Shown here piece after piece: positions 33,600 to 45,891 of a DNA stretch of 64,000 bases. Within the stretch, counting starts at the first letter, position 1. Every line of letters begins with the position of its first letter. A program made the translations under genes and the position numbers. Below the pieces are notes generated by a model. That model did no database searches, was not told the DNA's origin, and was given only the letters and a program-made list of their open reading frames with translations. The DNA lies in NCBI GenBank assembly GCA_016648135.1, contig JADDOH010002085.1, positions 213,795 to 277,794 on the forward strand. Reading direction: 5' to 3'. The DNA is from Agrypnia vestita (Eukaryota; Arthropoda; Insecta; Trichoptera; Phryganeidae).

Positions 33600-35910
33600 C
33601 GCTCCTCAGGCTATAAATTGTTTAAAGTAATTTCCTGTTCATGCACCAATAATTCATTGTTTAGTTGGTTAAAATGCGCGAATTAAAAATGCGTAATTGT
33701 AATTCCAGCTGATTGCAGTAAAAATGTGCATTATTTATTTATCTGTTGAAATTAGTTGGTTTAAGTATAATAATATATAATGTTAAGTATAATATTAAGC
33801 CTGTAATCCCTAAAATAGTATCTAATCACAGATCTAATGATTTTTAGTCCAAAAATTCAAGGTGTATCGATCATCTTCTCTTTACCTGATAATCTACATC
33901 CAATAAATAATGTAATAACGTAAAAAAAAAACTAAGAAAAAAATGATAAAGAATATGTGATGAAAGTTTAATTATGATATTGCATTAAAAGGGAAGGGAG
34001 GGAAGAGGAAGGGATTGGGATTCAATTAAAGAAGTATTAAATTTATTTCAATAATCATAAATGAGATTAAAAAGTTTCATTTTAAATAGAAGCAAATTGT
34101 CGATAAAAATGTCTAGGTTATTTGTAGAATTGCTTTTCATAATTTGTTTCTCACTTTTTTGGTTTATTGCTCCCTTTTCTCTCATACTGTTGGTTAGATT
34201 AGCGTTTAAGATTTGAAATCATATTGGTATACGAGTCGTTCTTAATTGAGCTCTAGTTGAATATTTCAAGATTACGTTGTTTTGTTGATTTATTGTAACT
34301 GAGAACTTGTGAATACATTGTATAAATAAATAAATAATAAATAAATATATAGAATTTAAGAGATTGTATTTTGAAGTGAAACGAGTTACAAAATAGTTTT
34401 TTAAGTAGTTAGTCCTACCAAAGTTTTGGTAAAATAAATTATTTAAACGCGTTATATATGATCGTTGTATTCGTGAATTGATCTGTAAAAATTATAATTA
34501 GTTATTCATCTTATATAATCATAATTATGTTTATAGTTTCGAAAAAATCTCGGTATGTGATTTTTATTTGAATGCGCTTACCTGTAAAGTTTCTTGTAAT
34601 AAATTAACCAAAGATAACCATTTCTAATAATTCATATTTTTTATTTTTTATAGGAATCTATATTTACATAGGTTTATATTTAATATAACATTTTACATTT
34701 TTTCGCTGGATATTGCCACTCAACTGGCACTAGGACACATTTCTGAATGTTAGTAATTTATTTATAATCAGTGATTTATAATCGGATTGCATGTATTTAT
34801 ATCTGATTGTGTATTCATCATTTATGGAATTTTGTATATAGGTATGTATACTTTACATGCATGCATATATTCAAAATTGTAAAGAGGTCAGGGGTGTTAG
34901 ATATTTTTTAAATACATGAGTTTGGTATTTATTATCTCTAATTAGAGATGCAATTTTAACAAAATCCAACATGAAAAATCAATATTTGATGTTATGAAAA
35001 TAATCACAGAAAAAACAGATAGTTAAATATTTTAGTGACAAATACACACTTTTATGTTAAACTAGATATTACGATATACAAGTAACGTCATCAAATTAAT
35101 TTCTATCAATAATGTGATAAAATCATTGGCGCAGTAAGTAGAAATTTGGTCATATAAATTTGTTGAAAAATAAATAATTTGTTGCCTACCTCTCTTTTGA
35201 TGGTTTTCAAAAATATTCTTACATCCTGGAATATTTTAGGTCGCTTGTCCCTTGGCAAGCTCATCAGCTGGTTGTGATTTCACATGGGAGATTATTATTT
35301 CTGACACTTGTACACACACACGTGACCAGCCACCGTGACGATATTTTCCATTTAGAACGAAACATTCTCACTTTATATGAAAAACTGCTCTCACTAAGAC
35401 TTATATGTATTTCGTAATTGATTATTTTAAAAGTAATTAATTAAAAATATTTTTTAACAAATATGACATAATATTAGGTACGTGTAAAATGAAATCAATT
35501 TCAAAAAAATATATCTTTTTACTCTTATAATATACACTTATATTTAATTTATGTTATAAAGAAGCATAATATGTACCTATGTATATTTGAGTACCTATTT
35601 GGAAAAGTATTTTAGTTTTAAGAGAGCTCAATGAATATTATATTTTGAATATTACTATTTTTTTATATTAATTATGCTCTTCATTTAAAGTTATAACTAT
35701 TTTAACACATTTTTATTTTGAAGTAAGAATTTTAGCACATTTTTTCTGTGAGTTACTATTTTTATGTAATTTATTATTAGCCAAAAACATTAAAAAAAAA
35801 CACTTGCCAAATTTTTTTCTCAAACTCCCACACACAAAACACTATCGAAGTATTATTTATTATTTATTTAATTTCTTTTAAATGAAATAAAAACATAATT
35901 CACTCAAAGG
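33600..35910. other. Long AT-rich intergenic stretch, no gene seen
   Basis: No coding-like frame, no paired repeat ends and no RNA gene seen. Short AATAAATAAAT runs occur near 34325-34345. Confidence 0.5.
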
Positions 35911-35914
35911 TTGA

Positions 35915-36255
35915 AAACTTGTCGGGGGTAATAGCGAATTTCGTTTTCGGTCCTGGTCTCAGGGGAATATCGAGCGTGCATGGCGCTCCGCGATTTCCAT
36001 GTCGTCACGATTGGAGAGTGGCGATTGTACTGGAGCTGCAGAGTATCACGGCAGGGGGGGAGGGGCCCCGGGACCAGCCGGTACCAGCGGATCCAATATC
36101 TGATAACTTCCTATAGAGGAAACCGCAACAGTAGCAGTAGGTCCATGGAAATTTTAGGAAAACTGCCAACGGCACGAAACGTCAAACTTCGGAGGTAGTT
36201 TGACATTTCGTGAAGCGAGGCACATAAATACAATATCTACAACTTTCCGATAATT
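35915..36255. other. GC-rich open stretch, unassigned
   Basis: A 65-codon plus-strand frame (35919-36116) with a C.GPGLRGISSVHG-like run sits in a locally GC-rich island. It might be a fragment of a retrotransposon. No splice signals or domain support a host exon. Confidence 0.3.
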
Positions 36256-36419
36256 TTATAGATGTAGTACTCGATCATAGGTGGAATCGGTGAACGATGT
36301 GATGGATATCTGCGGGAATGCGCGGTGAAACAACAGGCGACAGGGCATTCCAGATTCCGCGTTTAAGTAGGAAAGACGCACTGCCGCGCGAGATTTCCTT
36401 GGTGCGAAATGTCGTTTTA

Positions 36420-36665
36420 AAGTACTAAATAAATTCATGACTCCGTCCTTGTACGAAGGTGCCAGGCTCCTCTGACCAGGGTTGTCGCAAGGAGAACATT
36501 TTATGCCGCCAGCGCCCTCTCAACATTAGATCGCCATGTTGCTGGGGGTCTGCCTCTACCTCTAGCTTTAGTTGGGATGTTGAGTGGTCTTCTTGCTGAA
36601 TAGTCCTCATCTCTATGCATGACGTGATAATCTTATCCTGCTTTCTTTCAGCTTTTCAGTTATCG
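36420..36665 (-). pseudogene. Decayed LINE C-terminal fragment
   Basis: Minus-strand frames near 36660-36600 read EKLKESRIRL with a following SRHA. Those near 36560-36520 read GRPPATWRSNVERALAA in another frame. This resembles the 'KL.E.RLRWFGH...GRP..RW..D' region of RTE-like LINEs. Several stops and frame changes are present. Confidence 0.5.
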
Positions 36666-37138
36666 GTGCCACTTTGTATTATCATACCCTCATAACAAAC
36701 ATATATTTTCATCAAGCAATTTTGAGATAACTCATCATACATATTATTATACCTACATAATAATAAACTTATAATAAGATAAAATTTCTTCAAGAGACAA
36801 TTGAAAATAATAATAAAAAAAAACAATATTTTTCCAAATATTTTAAGTTTTTCCAAAATAATATAAATCTAAGGATTTTCTCTTCGAGTGTGATTAATTA
36901 ACTTTAATTAATTAATTAAAATTGAATTCATTTTGGGTGTAACGTGTGATCAAATAATTATGCATGATAGATTTTATGTAACATGTTGCTAATACCTAAT
37001 AAATTCATATAACTATAAATTTATTGCAACTAAATATTTATTAAAATTCTAGACTATATCAACTAAAAATACCATCGTCTCGAAATATCACATGCTATGA
37101 ATTATGAAAAATCAAGGCTATATTTTCTATCGATACCT

Positions 37139-37420
37139 ATATATTATAGATGTCTCAAAGAGACGAAATTATATTTTTATGGGAAAGTAGGTATGGAAGT
37201 CTTTAGGTGTTCATAGGGCTTGCAACCTATCGTACGCCTGGCTTAAGTGATCATTTTGCACAATGTAACGTTCACCATTCCACCCATGACAGATACCATG
37301 TCTATCTTTTTTTTTGGAAGTTGTGTATATTTAAATTTTACATTTTTTTTTCCAGTACCTACTGTGTTCTGAAAAATTTGGACAAACTCAAAATATTCTG
37401 AATGAAAATACTGGTCTAAA
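37139..37420. repeat. Dispersed repeat, reverse-oriented copy
   Basis: It reads as the reverse of the 37680-38650 copy: TATAGATGTCTCAAAGAGACG, CCTATCGTACGCCTGGCTTA, ACAATGTAACGTTCACCATT, CCACCCATGA. The trailing GAAAAATTTGGACAAACTCA (about 37370) is also found at 38631, next to the other copy. Confidence 0.65.
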
Positions 37421-37679
37421 AAGGAGTTCAAAAAATTGAAATCATATTTAAGGCGTATTCTAGTGTAATCCTAATAATTTGGAAGAATCTCATTACACAT
37501 GTAAAAGATATTTCTAAAAAAATCCAAATCATAAAAAATATTTCATTAATAACGTCTGTGGTCATTTAAGCGGAATGAAAAGCTTTGGATGCCGGGCGCG
37601 CTAAGGATTATTACAACACATATACGGAACGCGTTGTAAATTTTAAATACATACGACTTCAAAAAATAAATAAATTAAT

Positions 37680-38655
37680 ACACATGGTATTCTATCATGG
37701 GTGGAAATGATGAACGTTACATTGTGTAAAGTGATCACTTAAGCCAGCCGTACGATAGGTCGTAAGCCCTATGAACACTCAAAGAATTCCATACCTACTT
37801 TCCCATAAAAATATAATTTCGTCTCTGTGAGACATCTTCTTCTTCTTCTTCTTCTTCTGCTTCATCTAGGACTGCGTCCTGTCATTGCTCGGAGCCTGTT
37901 CCTGGGATACAGATGTCCAGCTATCTCGCCATCTTTTATGCGGTCTTCCTGGGAGTCTGGTACCAGACGGCAGCTTGTTCGCTGCTATGCTCACTACTCT
38001 CTCAGTACAAGCTCTCTCCACATGATCTCTCCAGTAACGTCTTCTAGATCTTCCCCATCGGACAATATCCTCGACGTCACAGGTCCTTCGTATTTCGGAA
38101 TTCCTCACTCGGTCTCGGATTGTCAGTCCCGCAATGGGTCGGAGAGTCTTCATCTCAGTTATTCTTAGGAGATTTTTTGTTCTGGTAGTGTCAGCCCTTG
38201 TCTCGATACCGTACGTCATGATTGGGCGGACACAGGTCTTGTATATCTTCACTTTGCTCTCCTTGAGCATATGTTCGTTTCTCCAGACAGCATTTCTCAA
38301 GCATCCAGCAATAGTTGCGGCTTTGTTTGCTTGCTCTCTTACTTCTTCGTAGAGGTCGTTACTGCTGGATATCTCGACACCCAAGTACTTGAAGCTCGTT
38401 ACTTGCTCTATTATTTTATCGTCAATTGCAAGCTCGCATGGTATTGGCAGTTTCGATGTCACCATGCTCTTAGTCTTAGCTACGGAGATTTTCATGTTGA
38501 ATCTTTGTGAAGATATATGGAATTTGTGCAGAAGTTTTTGAAGATCGTCTTCGGAGTTGGCTATTGTGAGACATCTATAATATATATTGATTAATGATGT
38601 CCCTGTGATAAAAATCCAGTACTATATTCTGAAAAATTTGGACAAACTCAAAATA
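37680..38655. repeat. Dispersed repeat split by a LINE insertion
   Basis: The left part (37680-37837) has GGGTGGAAATGATGAACGTT, AGCCAGCCGTACGATAGG and CGTCTCTGTGAGACATCT. The right part (38565-38655) resumes TGTGAGACATCTATAATATA, then GTCCCTGTGATAAAAATCC. The uninterrupted order is known from the copy at 23995-24260, so the 37838-38564 segment is a later insertion. Confidence 0.78.
37838..38564 (-). mobile_element. 5'-truncated RTE-like LINE with perfect 12-bp target duplication
   Basis: TGTGAGACATCT is present on both sides (37826-37837 and 38565-38576), a textbook target-site duplication. Read on the minus strand, the frame is open from the insertion edge through to a stop at 37866: EDDLQKLLHKF, KTKSMVTSK, FKYLGVEISSSNDLYEE, YGIETRADTTRTKNLL, GRSRRRYWRDHVERA, GRPHKRWRDSW. 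This is the C-terminal reverse-transcriptase and downstream region of RTE-like LINEs, cut at its 5' end as in abortive target-primed reverse transcription. Its 3' tail is a run of (AGA)n. The intact frame (about 235 codons) and exact duplication show a recent insertion. Confidence 0.88.
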
Positions 38656-38659
38656 TGCT

Positions 38660-39400
38660 ATATTTTCTGTCTTCAAATATTGTACAGTTTGTTAAGAGTT
38701 GTGATATTTTTTAACCAGGTAGTTATGTTTAAAATATTTCTGGATCATTACCTTAAAAATGAAAATAAGCGAGTTAGCGGCTCGATATAACAGTAATATA
38801 ACATATTCTTTAACTAACTTTATTTAACACAATTATGAAGAGTTATTATTACTACGAATGGTTTCGGGAAGAACAGAACTACCCATCAACGGATTTTTCA
38901 TTCAGATTCAGGATAAGTAATAACTCTTAATAACTATGCGCATGTTAGGTATATAAGTTAGTTAAATAATATATTTTAATTATAATTTTATAGGACGAAG
39001 TGACAAATCAATTACCTCAGTAAAACAGCTGTAAAATGTTACCAAAGTAATTCCGTAAAATCGGAATCGGAAAACATAATTTTATGCAATATTCTCCTTT
39101 ATTGCCTATCCGCCTCTTTGCCTGCTTTAACTATTGTCATCTTTTGGGATGTGCTCTCCTGCCAAGCTGGTATCAGGAACTGCGGTGTTGCATGTTGACT
39201 GGTAATGATTGCTATCCTTGAACTCCACCCTGGTCCACCATGCTGCCTTGGACGGTTCTCTCTCTCTTGTCGCTGTCGGAAAGGAATTCTGGTAGCCTTT
39301 TAATAATGCGGTCATCGTTTCTGTATTATCTGACATACTATTTATTATTTTTTCTCTAGCTACCGCTGTTTAAATTTGAGAAATTTTATATTTAAAAAAA
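38660..39400. other. Intergenic DNA, nothing firm
   Basis: A 69-codon minus-strand frame (39127-39336) includes SKAAWWTRVEFKD. I do not recognise it, and no second exon or repeat partner was found. Confidence 0.35.
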
Positions 39401-39404
39401 AATG

Positions 39405-39939
39405 TATATAGGGTGTACCAGAGCTAGCAGCAGAAACTTGGCCGGTAGATTCCTGACTACGTTATGAGTCTAAAATGTTCAAGCAACCATGACCTAATCA
39501 ATAGTTATGGAGATATGCAATATCAAAGTTTGCTCTTTTTTCAATATTTCTGACTTATTTTTTGCAAAAAGTTGAACTATTATGACAGTAACATATATCG
39601 ATTATGAAAAATTCATTTGTTTCAATACAACTTAAATAAAATGGTAAAAACCTTGTAAAAAATAACTTTTTTCAATTTTTGCAAGGTTTTTATCATTTTA
39701 TTCGACTTGTATTGAAGCGAATAAATTTTTCATAAACGACATAAGTTACTGTAATGATGGTTCAACTTTTTGCAAAAAATAAGTAAGAAATATTGGGAAA
39801 AAAAATGCAAAATTTGATATTGCATATCTCCATAACTATTGATTTTAAGACATGGTTGTTTGAACATTTTAGACTCATAACGTAGTCAGGAATCTACCGG
39901 CCAAGTTTCAGCTGCTAGCTCTGGCACACCCTGTATATA
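39405..39939. repeat. 535-bp foldback MITE, full-length
   Basis: Both ends carry TATATAGGGTGTACCAGAGC or its near-complement (right end TGGCACACCCTGTATATA). The arms mirror each other across about 250 bases: CTAGCAGC/GCTGCTAG, ACTTGGCCGGTAGATTCCTG, CGTTATGAGTCTAAAATGTT, ATGGAGATATGCAATATCAA, TTTTTGCAAAAAGTTGAAC. Transcribed, it would form a long hairpin. Relatives are at 51503-51996, 55938-56635 and 63575 to the window end. Confidence 0.85.
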
Positions 39940-39949
39940 ATTAAAAAAA

Positions 39950-41060
39950 ATATATTTTAAATTTAATCTTTTTTTATTTTACATACCTACATACATTAAT
40001 TATATATATGACTTTTACTGTTTTCGCTTTTAAATGAAATACCTATTGCATTGATGAACAAAAAAGCTACCTACCTTAGAATATGTATTGTGTATTTATA
40101 CATACCTAGCGAGGCAGGTAATGGCTGAGAGGCTTTCTACAGACTGTCTTATGCATGTGTTAGTGTTAATAATGGAATAGTCTTGTGTCCAATAAACGCC
40201 GAATTATCGGCACTGTAATTGAATCTGGGCTTACTGATGATCGGCGCTATTAAAGGGCGCTAAGTTAATGCTCCCCCATATTGTTGCTGATTTGCTACGT
40301 ACGTACTTTATTAGCTACCTATAAAACTGTTGCATTACAGTTCTCCAATTTTCAAGTAAACCGGCACTCATCCCAATATAATCAGTTTCCTTAATTTGCC
40401 TACGCGTGCAAAAGGGTACCTACTGGGCTGTAAGATTCCCGAGTGACTAGACAAGTGCATTATTACAGCGAGATTGTTGCAGCGTAGTCCACCGTCACAG
40501 TAGTTAGGCTTGATCCACACTGTCGGGCTGCTCACGGTCCGTTCACGTTAAAAATATTCTTCCATACCGTACTGTTTACTGAGATTAGAGTTGGTATGAC
40601 TTCATTATTCATTGTTTATTAATATTATGCTGGAGCGAGAGCGGACCGTTAGCTATCACCGATTAACAGAGAGCTAATTAAATAGATTAAAAAAGAGCCA
40701 GTAGTGGTTTATACCTGGTAGTGGTTTATACAAACTTAATGCTTTAAATATTAATAATATATCACCAACTAGCCTGTCAAATTGGTGATGGCGTCAAAAA
40801 ATACTATAATTTAATTAAATCTATAAAACACATCGGGCCTTTGATGTAAAAAAATTAATGATTCTGGTGTCATAATGATTACTTACATTTTAATCGATAG
40901 GTGTTGTCGAAAAGATCAGCAGCTCAAAAGTACTTTCTGCTGAGTAAAAATTTATCCCATACAAACTTTGATTTAATAGTTCTCATAGTACCTATCCAAA
41001 ATTATTTGCCAAAAAATAGATTCCATTATAAATTGAGATTCAAATTTTCTATTTAATAGC
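39950..41060. other. Intergenic DNA, nothing recognised
   Basis: No coding-like frame and no paired repeat ends were found in this stretch. Confidence 0.4.
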
Positions 41061-41064
41061 ATTA

Positions 41065-41226
41065 TTGTGCAGGTCAACCGCTGAGAGCCTTGGCATGACT
41101 CATCTCTATCTGTTATCTGTCTTCTTCTTTTATATAGAGTCAATGGTAGCGCAAATGAGAGAGAAATATATAATAATTCTTTTTCCGTGAGTCATAATAA
41201 ACCTCTCGGCTGTTGACCTGTACACT
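41065..41226. repeat. Short MITE, about 160 bp
   Basis: The left end GTGCAGGTCAACCGCTGAGAG and the right end CTCTCGGCTGTTGACCTGTA are inverted with a few differences. An inner ATGACTC/GAGTCAT pair extends the fold. No coding content. Confidence 0.65.
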
Positions 41227-42215
41227 TGTGTATTATATATTATATCTTTGGTTATGATTTTTTTAGAGATGACTTTAAAACAATACAAGTCCATCGTGTC
41301 CAAGTCGGGAAGATTCGAGCATCGTCACTTGCCTCGCACCTCAACTTCATTATTGTTGTATTTCAGTGGGTAAAATGTAGCGCCTAATTGTAAAACCTCC
41401 TAAAATAATTTCAATTAATGCCTTATGCAATACGCAGTTTTCTAGTTTTTTGTCAGCTACATGCAGAACTCATTGTTTCTTGCAAAAATCACTTTACTTT
41501 ATATATATAAAAATCAGGGTTGTTCCAAAATACCGCAAAGAATCTTTCCAGATGTACGTTTTTCATCTATAAACTAAAATCCAAAAACACTTTACACGTT
41601 TTAGGGGGTTTTGGAATTAGGCGCTATAAATATCACTCCATCGAACAGTGATGTTCTGCTCTTCATGAATTTTAATTTTCAATACTACTTATTGATATAT
41701 TTATTGCAACGTTGTAACTATATTAATCCAACAGGTCCTTCAATTATCCAACCCTATAATGACGCATGTACACGGATGATATTTCTCTATGAAATAAGCT
41801 GATTGAACCATCGGCACGGAATCATGGACAAACACTATTAAGTAGCTCAATATGACTAATTGTTCGTCTTTCTTGCGCGCCAATATCTTCTGGGGATTGA
41901 TAGATATATGAAATGAGACTGGATAGCAAATATGTCTTTGTTTCATTTTTATACACTGAAACTTTATAAAAAAAATTCACGGCAACAACGGATGAACTAC
42001 TGAACTCAATAGAAGCGGGTGACAAACATGAATCATCCATATTAGAACGAGAACAAAAGAAAACAGTGTGATAACACGCAAGTTCCGACAATTCAATCAG
42101 TCTCGCGATACAGGCATTGAAGAATGAAAAAAAAATATTTCCTTTGCGAAAACAGTTGTAGTTAACATGGTTTAGTGGCTGGACTAAGCGTCTGGCGTTA
42201 TGAAAGTAGGGTTAA

Positions 42216-42947
42216 GGCGTCTGATACACATGCTTCTTTAGTGGCACGTGAGCATGCGCAGTATCGACTTTGACAGTGGCATGCTTATTAGTGGCATGTG
42301 TGTACGCACATTGCTAGAAATGAGCATGCCACCTAGTGGCATGCTCAAAAATCAACCGCCGGTTGATTTATAAGCATGCCACTGTCATTCACCATAGAGA
42401 AGGGGTATCTTTGGAGCATGTGTGAACAGACTTGCTTATTTATGAGCATGCTTATGTCATTCGCGGGCTTCGCGGCTAGTATTATCGATGCGATCTTCTC
42501 AAACATTACTTTTCGTGACTTATTATAGGAATCACGAATGTCTGCGGAATACTCGGTCACCGTTGTGTAAAAATAATATAGTGAGAAATAATGTTTACGA
42601 AACTTTATTAATAGGCATGAATGATTCAAATCTTACAATAAAAATTATATAAACTAAAATCAAAAATGTGCGGATGGAAACTCGGGAACTTTTTTGATTT
42701 ATTGGTTCACTTGAATTTTCTATTTCAGTTTGCAAAGTTTCCATTTTGAACAAGAGCGTCTCTATTCTATGACAAGAGCATGCCACTAATAAGCATGTGT
42801 GTTTGATTGTTAGCTTTGGGCATGCTTATTTATGAGCATGCCACTAATAAGCATGCCAGTAATGAGCAAGTGTGTACAGTTATTAGGGCATGCTTATTAG
42901 TGGCATGCTCATTAGCATGCCAGTAAAGAAGCATGTGTATCTGTACC
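42216..42947. mobile_element. TTAA-flanked DNA element with GCATGC subterminal arrays
   Basis: TTAA lies at both edges (42212-42215 and 42948-42951). The ends are inverted repeats sharing the 18-mer GATACACATGCTTCTTTA. Thirteen GCATGC sites, mostly in TGGCATGCTTATTAGTGGCA-like context, fall at 42252, 42279, 42324, 42339, 42374, 42446, 42778, 42820, 42836, 42851, 42888, 42903 and 42915. They sit in the first 240 and last 170 bases, with none in the middle 330. TTAA target sites are the mark of piggyBac-type elements, but the ends do not start with the usual piggyBac bases. Subterminal arrays usually bind the transposase. The inner 63- and 94-codon minus frames show no transposase. Confidence 0.75.
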
Positions 42948-42954
42948 TTAACTC

Positions 42955-45395
42955 GTGGCAGTGTGCGTGTCCGTAGGCAATAATATATTACATGAAAGAA
43001 ATTGCTCGATACGCACCACCCGCTCAGCCAGTAATTTATTATACAGGGATGCATAGAATATTATAAAGTAAAAGAATGTTGCATTTCAAAACTCTTTTGA
43101 TTTTTTATTATGATTTGAGCTATGAGCTGATGGCGTACATACAGTCTATTATCGATTATTCAAACTAACAAAAATAATTTACAACAACGATTAATAAAAA
43201 TAGGCTACTTCTTAAAAATATTAAATACAAGTTTCATTATTTATATTTTTAAATATAATGCTTGTTTTTTTTAATGTTGGACTAGTTTTTTTCCTTCAAC
43301 TTAATTGAATCTAAAGACGATTAAAAATAAATATTAAAATTAATCATAAATGTTTGTACACATTTTATTGACTAGAATGCTTTTAAATAATTTAACAAAT
43401 CTAAAGTAATTAACAAAAAATAAAACATTCAACACAAAATAATGTAGGTTTTGCGAGCCTGTTGATAAGAAACATTTTTTAACCTTTTTAAAAATCCTTT
43501 TTTGGAAATTGCTTGGCAAGTTTGTTTCTGTGATTTACATAGATGAATTTGAAAACAATTTTTGGATAAATAAAGTCTACTTGTAACTTAATGCTAAAAT
43601 AAATATTATCACATTTGACCACATAACATTACAAACATAAATACAGACATTGACGTATAATTAACATTTGAAAAATTCAAATAATATTATAATACAGTGT
43701 GATCAATCGTTTAATGAATTATCTGATTTTTAAACTCGTCATTTCTTGTGGTAAAAAAATATTTCGGACAATTTCTTTAGACACATTCTATATTATACAT
43801 ACACAAATATAAAAGTATCTTAACCCATTGCATTGTCACGATTGAGGTCATTTTCACTTTTGGGTTTCTGAAGCTAATCGAATTTTGACTGTTCCCTCAG
43901 TAGGAAAACCCTTTGTTCATTTGAAATCATATTTCCAGAATAAATTAATACATATTTACACAATTTATTGGCATTTTTAAGATTGTTTCAAATGAATGGT
44001 TCAATGACTGACTCATTTTTACTCTCCGATTCCTTTCAAATTTACATAATTTGTTATTCCTATCCCTAATCGAGAATTCTCTTTTCGAAACATTTAAATT
44101 TAATATTATGTTTTTTTCCAATGAAAATTTTATATTTCGGTGGCTGAAGAACCGAAAAATATTTAAATATTTATTTAATATTGCATTCATGTCCCCACCT
44201 ATTGCCGGAAATTCAAAGCCTTTTCAGCAAACTTAACTAATATTTCACTTTCCAAATACAACATTAACCTTTCCTATAAAATACGTCCACATCAATCCTC
44301 CAAGATTTGGAATCTTCTTTTGGTAGGTACTATTAATAAGATTTTTTACAATTCATTATACCGCATTGTTTCTTAGCAACACAAAATAAATATGGAGATC
44401 TTAGATTATTACAATCGTATGCCAATTGTGGCGTTTAATTGTATTACAATTATACGCCACAATTAGTCATACATTTATTGGATTCGAGGAATGTTCTTCT
44501 GTTTATATTTTCAGAATTATCGGAATGAACGCTTTTCAATTTATTAAAAAAAAAAGATGTTGAATTCGAAGCTCTTTTCGATAGAGTTGTCACTAACGCA
44601 GAAACCAGGATCTGTCTCTATGAAAAATGAAGCCGCTCGTTTATGATCTGTTTATTTGAATTTCGCGGGAATTCTGTGAACGTTCATGCAGTTTTTCCTT
44701 TGTTCATTTTTAATGAACGTGAAAAGACATAGCAGTTCATCAGTTTTTTTTACAATTTACAACAGTCTCACAATTTTAAGATATTGGCAGGTCTTGTAAT
44801 TATGTTAAATAGAAATAAAACAATCGAGAATTAATAATTTGCTTTTACGTCACAAATATATAGTTTCCTACCGAATCAAAATTGATTGAACTTCTTACCT
44901 ACATATATAAACACCCAAAAAAATGTATGTACAAAATCAATATAAATTAGCATTTTTTCGGTATTCAATATTATTATTGATAAATGGTATCAATTTTCGA
45001 ATGCATAACGATTCGGCAGTTTGTTTATAATATATTTGTAATATAATAACATATATTTCATAATATTTACAAGTTGTTGTATTATTTATTGAGTATTAAA
45101 AATGAGTGACTCCTACGTTTTAATAAAAAAATATACGCAAGATTTATTTGATGCTACGCGTTGATTTTTATGACACACTGTATTTTTAATATAAAAAATA
45201 CATCAAACGAGGTTAATACACGAACTGCGCTTAAAATAGAGAAATAAAATATTTGTATTACGTCTGTAATACAGTAGTGGTATTTACAAGCTTTCGACTT
45301 CTTTCATCGAACAAACGTTTTTGAGTTCCTACTGGGCTGACTGTTTTATAGGATAGTTTTACTGCTATATATTATTATAACTCATTGACATGTTT
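42955..45395. other. AT-rich DNA downstream of the zinc-finger gene
   Basis: No gene seen. A small inverted repeat with CCAATTGTGGCGTTTAATTG and its near-complement lies at 44419-44467. Some of this stretch could be 3' UTR of the minus-strand zinc-finger gene if its first polyadenylation signal is skipped. Confidence 0.4.
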
Positions 45396-45398
45396 TAA

Positions 45399-45404
45399 TT
45401 TATT
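45399..45404 (-). terminator. Candidate polyadenylation signal of the zinc-finger gene
   Basis: TTTATT on the plus strand is AATAAA on the minus strand. It lies about 180 bases after the stop codon at 45583-45585. Further AATAAA words follow downstream, so the true end is uncertain. Confidence 0.4.
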
Positions 45405-45582
45405 ATAAACAAATATTAGATTTTATTAAATCACGAAAAATACCCGCAAATGGACATGTGATGTGTTCTTTGGATACAAGTAGACTGTGAGGTTATTTTA
45501 ATATTCAGTCTAAAGAATACTGCGTAATAATTGATCGAGAATCCTGAGAGGTCTGATCGAGTCTACGACGAACACAAGCCCC

Positions 45583-45818
45583 TTACGTGCAGAGTCCCGA
45601 GTTGTCCATGAGACTCCTGGCGAGCATGTCGGCCGCCGTGAGGTCGGTGACCTTCCCCTCGAAGTGGCCCCGCACGTGGAACATGAACTCCGCCTTGCCG
45701 GAGAACTCCTGGCGGCACATGAGGCACAGGTGGTGCGGCTGGTGGGCCGGCACGTGCACGGCGTGCGAGTAGGCGGGCGTGAAGTAGGCCTGCTCCACGG
45801 CCAGCCCGCCCAGCCCCA

Positions 45819-45862
<44 letters not shown>

Positions 45863-45891
45863 CCGCCGTGCTGCAGCAGCTGCAGCTTCTC
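45583..45891 (-). CDS. Zinc-finger gene last exon: poly-Gln, finger 4, stop
   Basis: It is 309 bases with acceptor CTCTCAG. It encodes [10 protein letters not shown], 14 Gln, [19 protein letters not shown] and a finger [19 protein letters not shown] with HVRGH. It then ends [12 protein letters not shown] and a stop. The CAG/CTG run opens long Leu- or Ala/Ser-rich frames on both strands; those are shadows. Confidence 0.88.

Noticed and set aside
39127..39336. 69-codon minus-strand frame as a coding exon
   Set aside because: Unrecognised, no clear splice sites, repeat-rich surroundings; kept only as a note.
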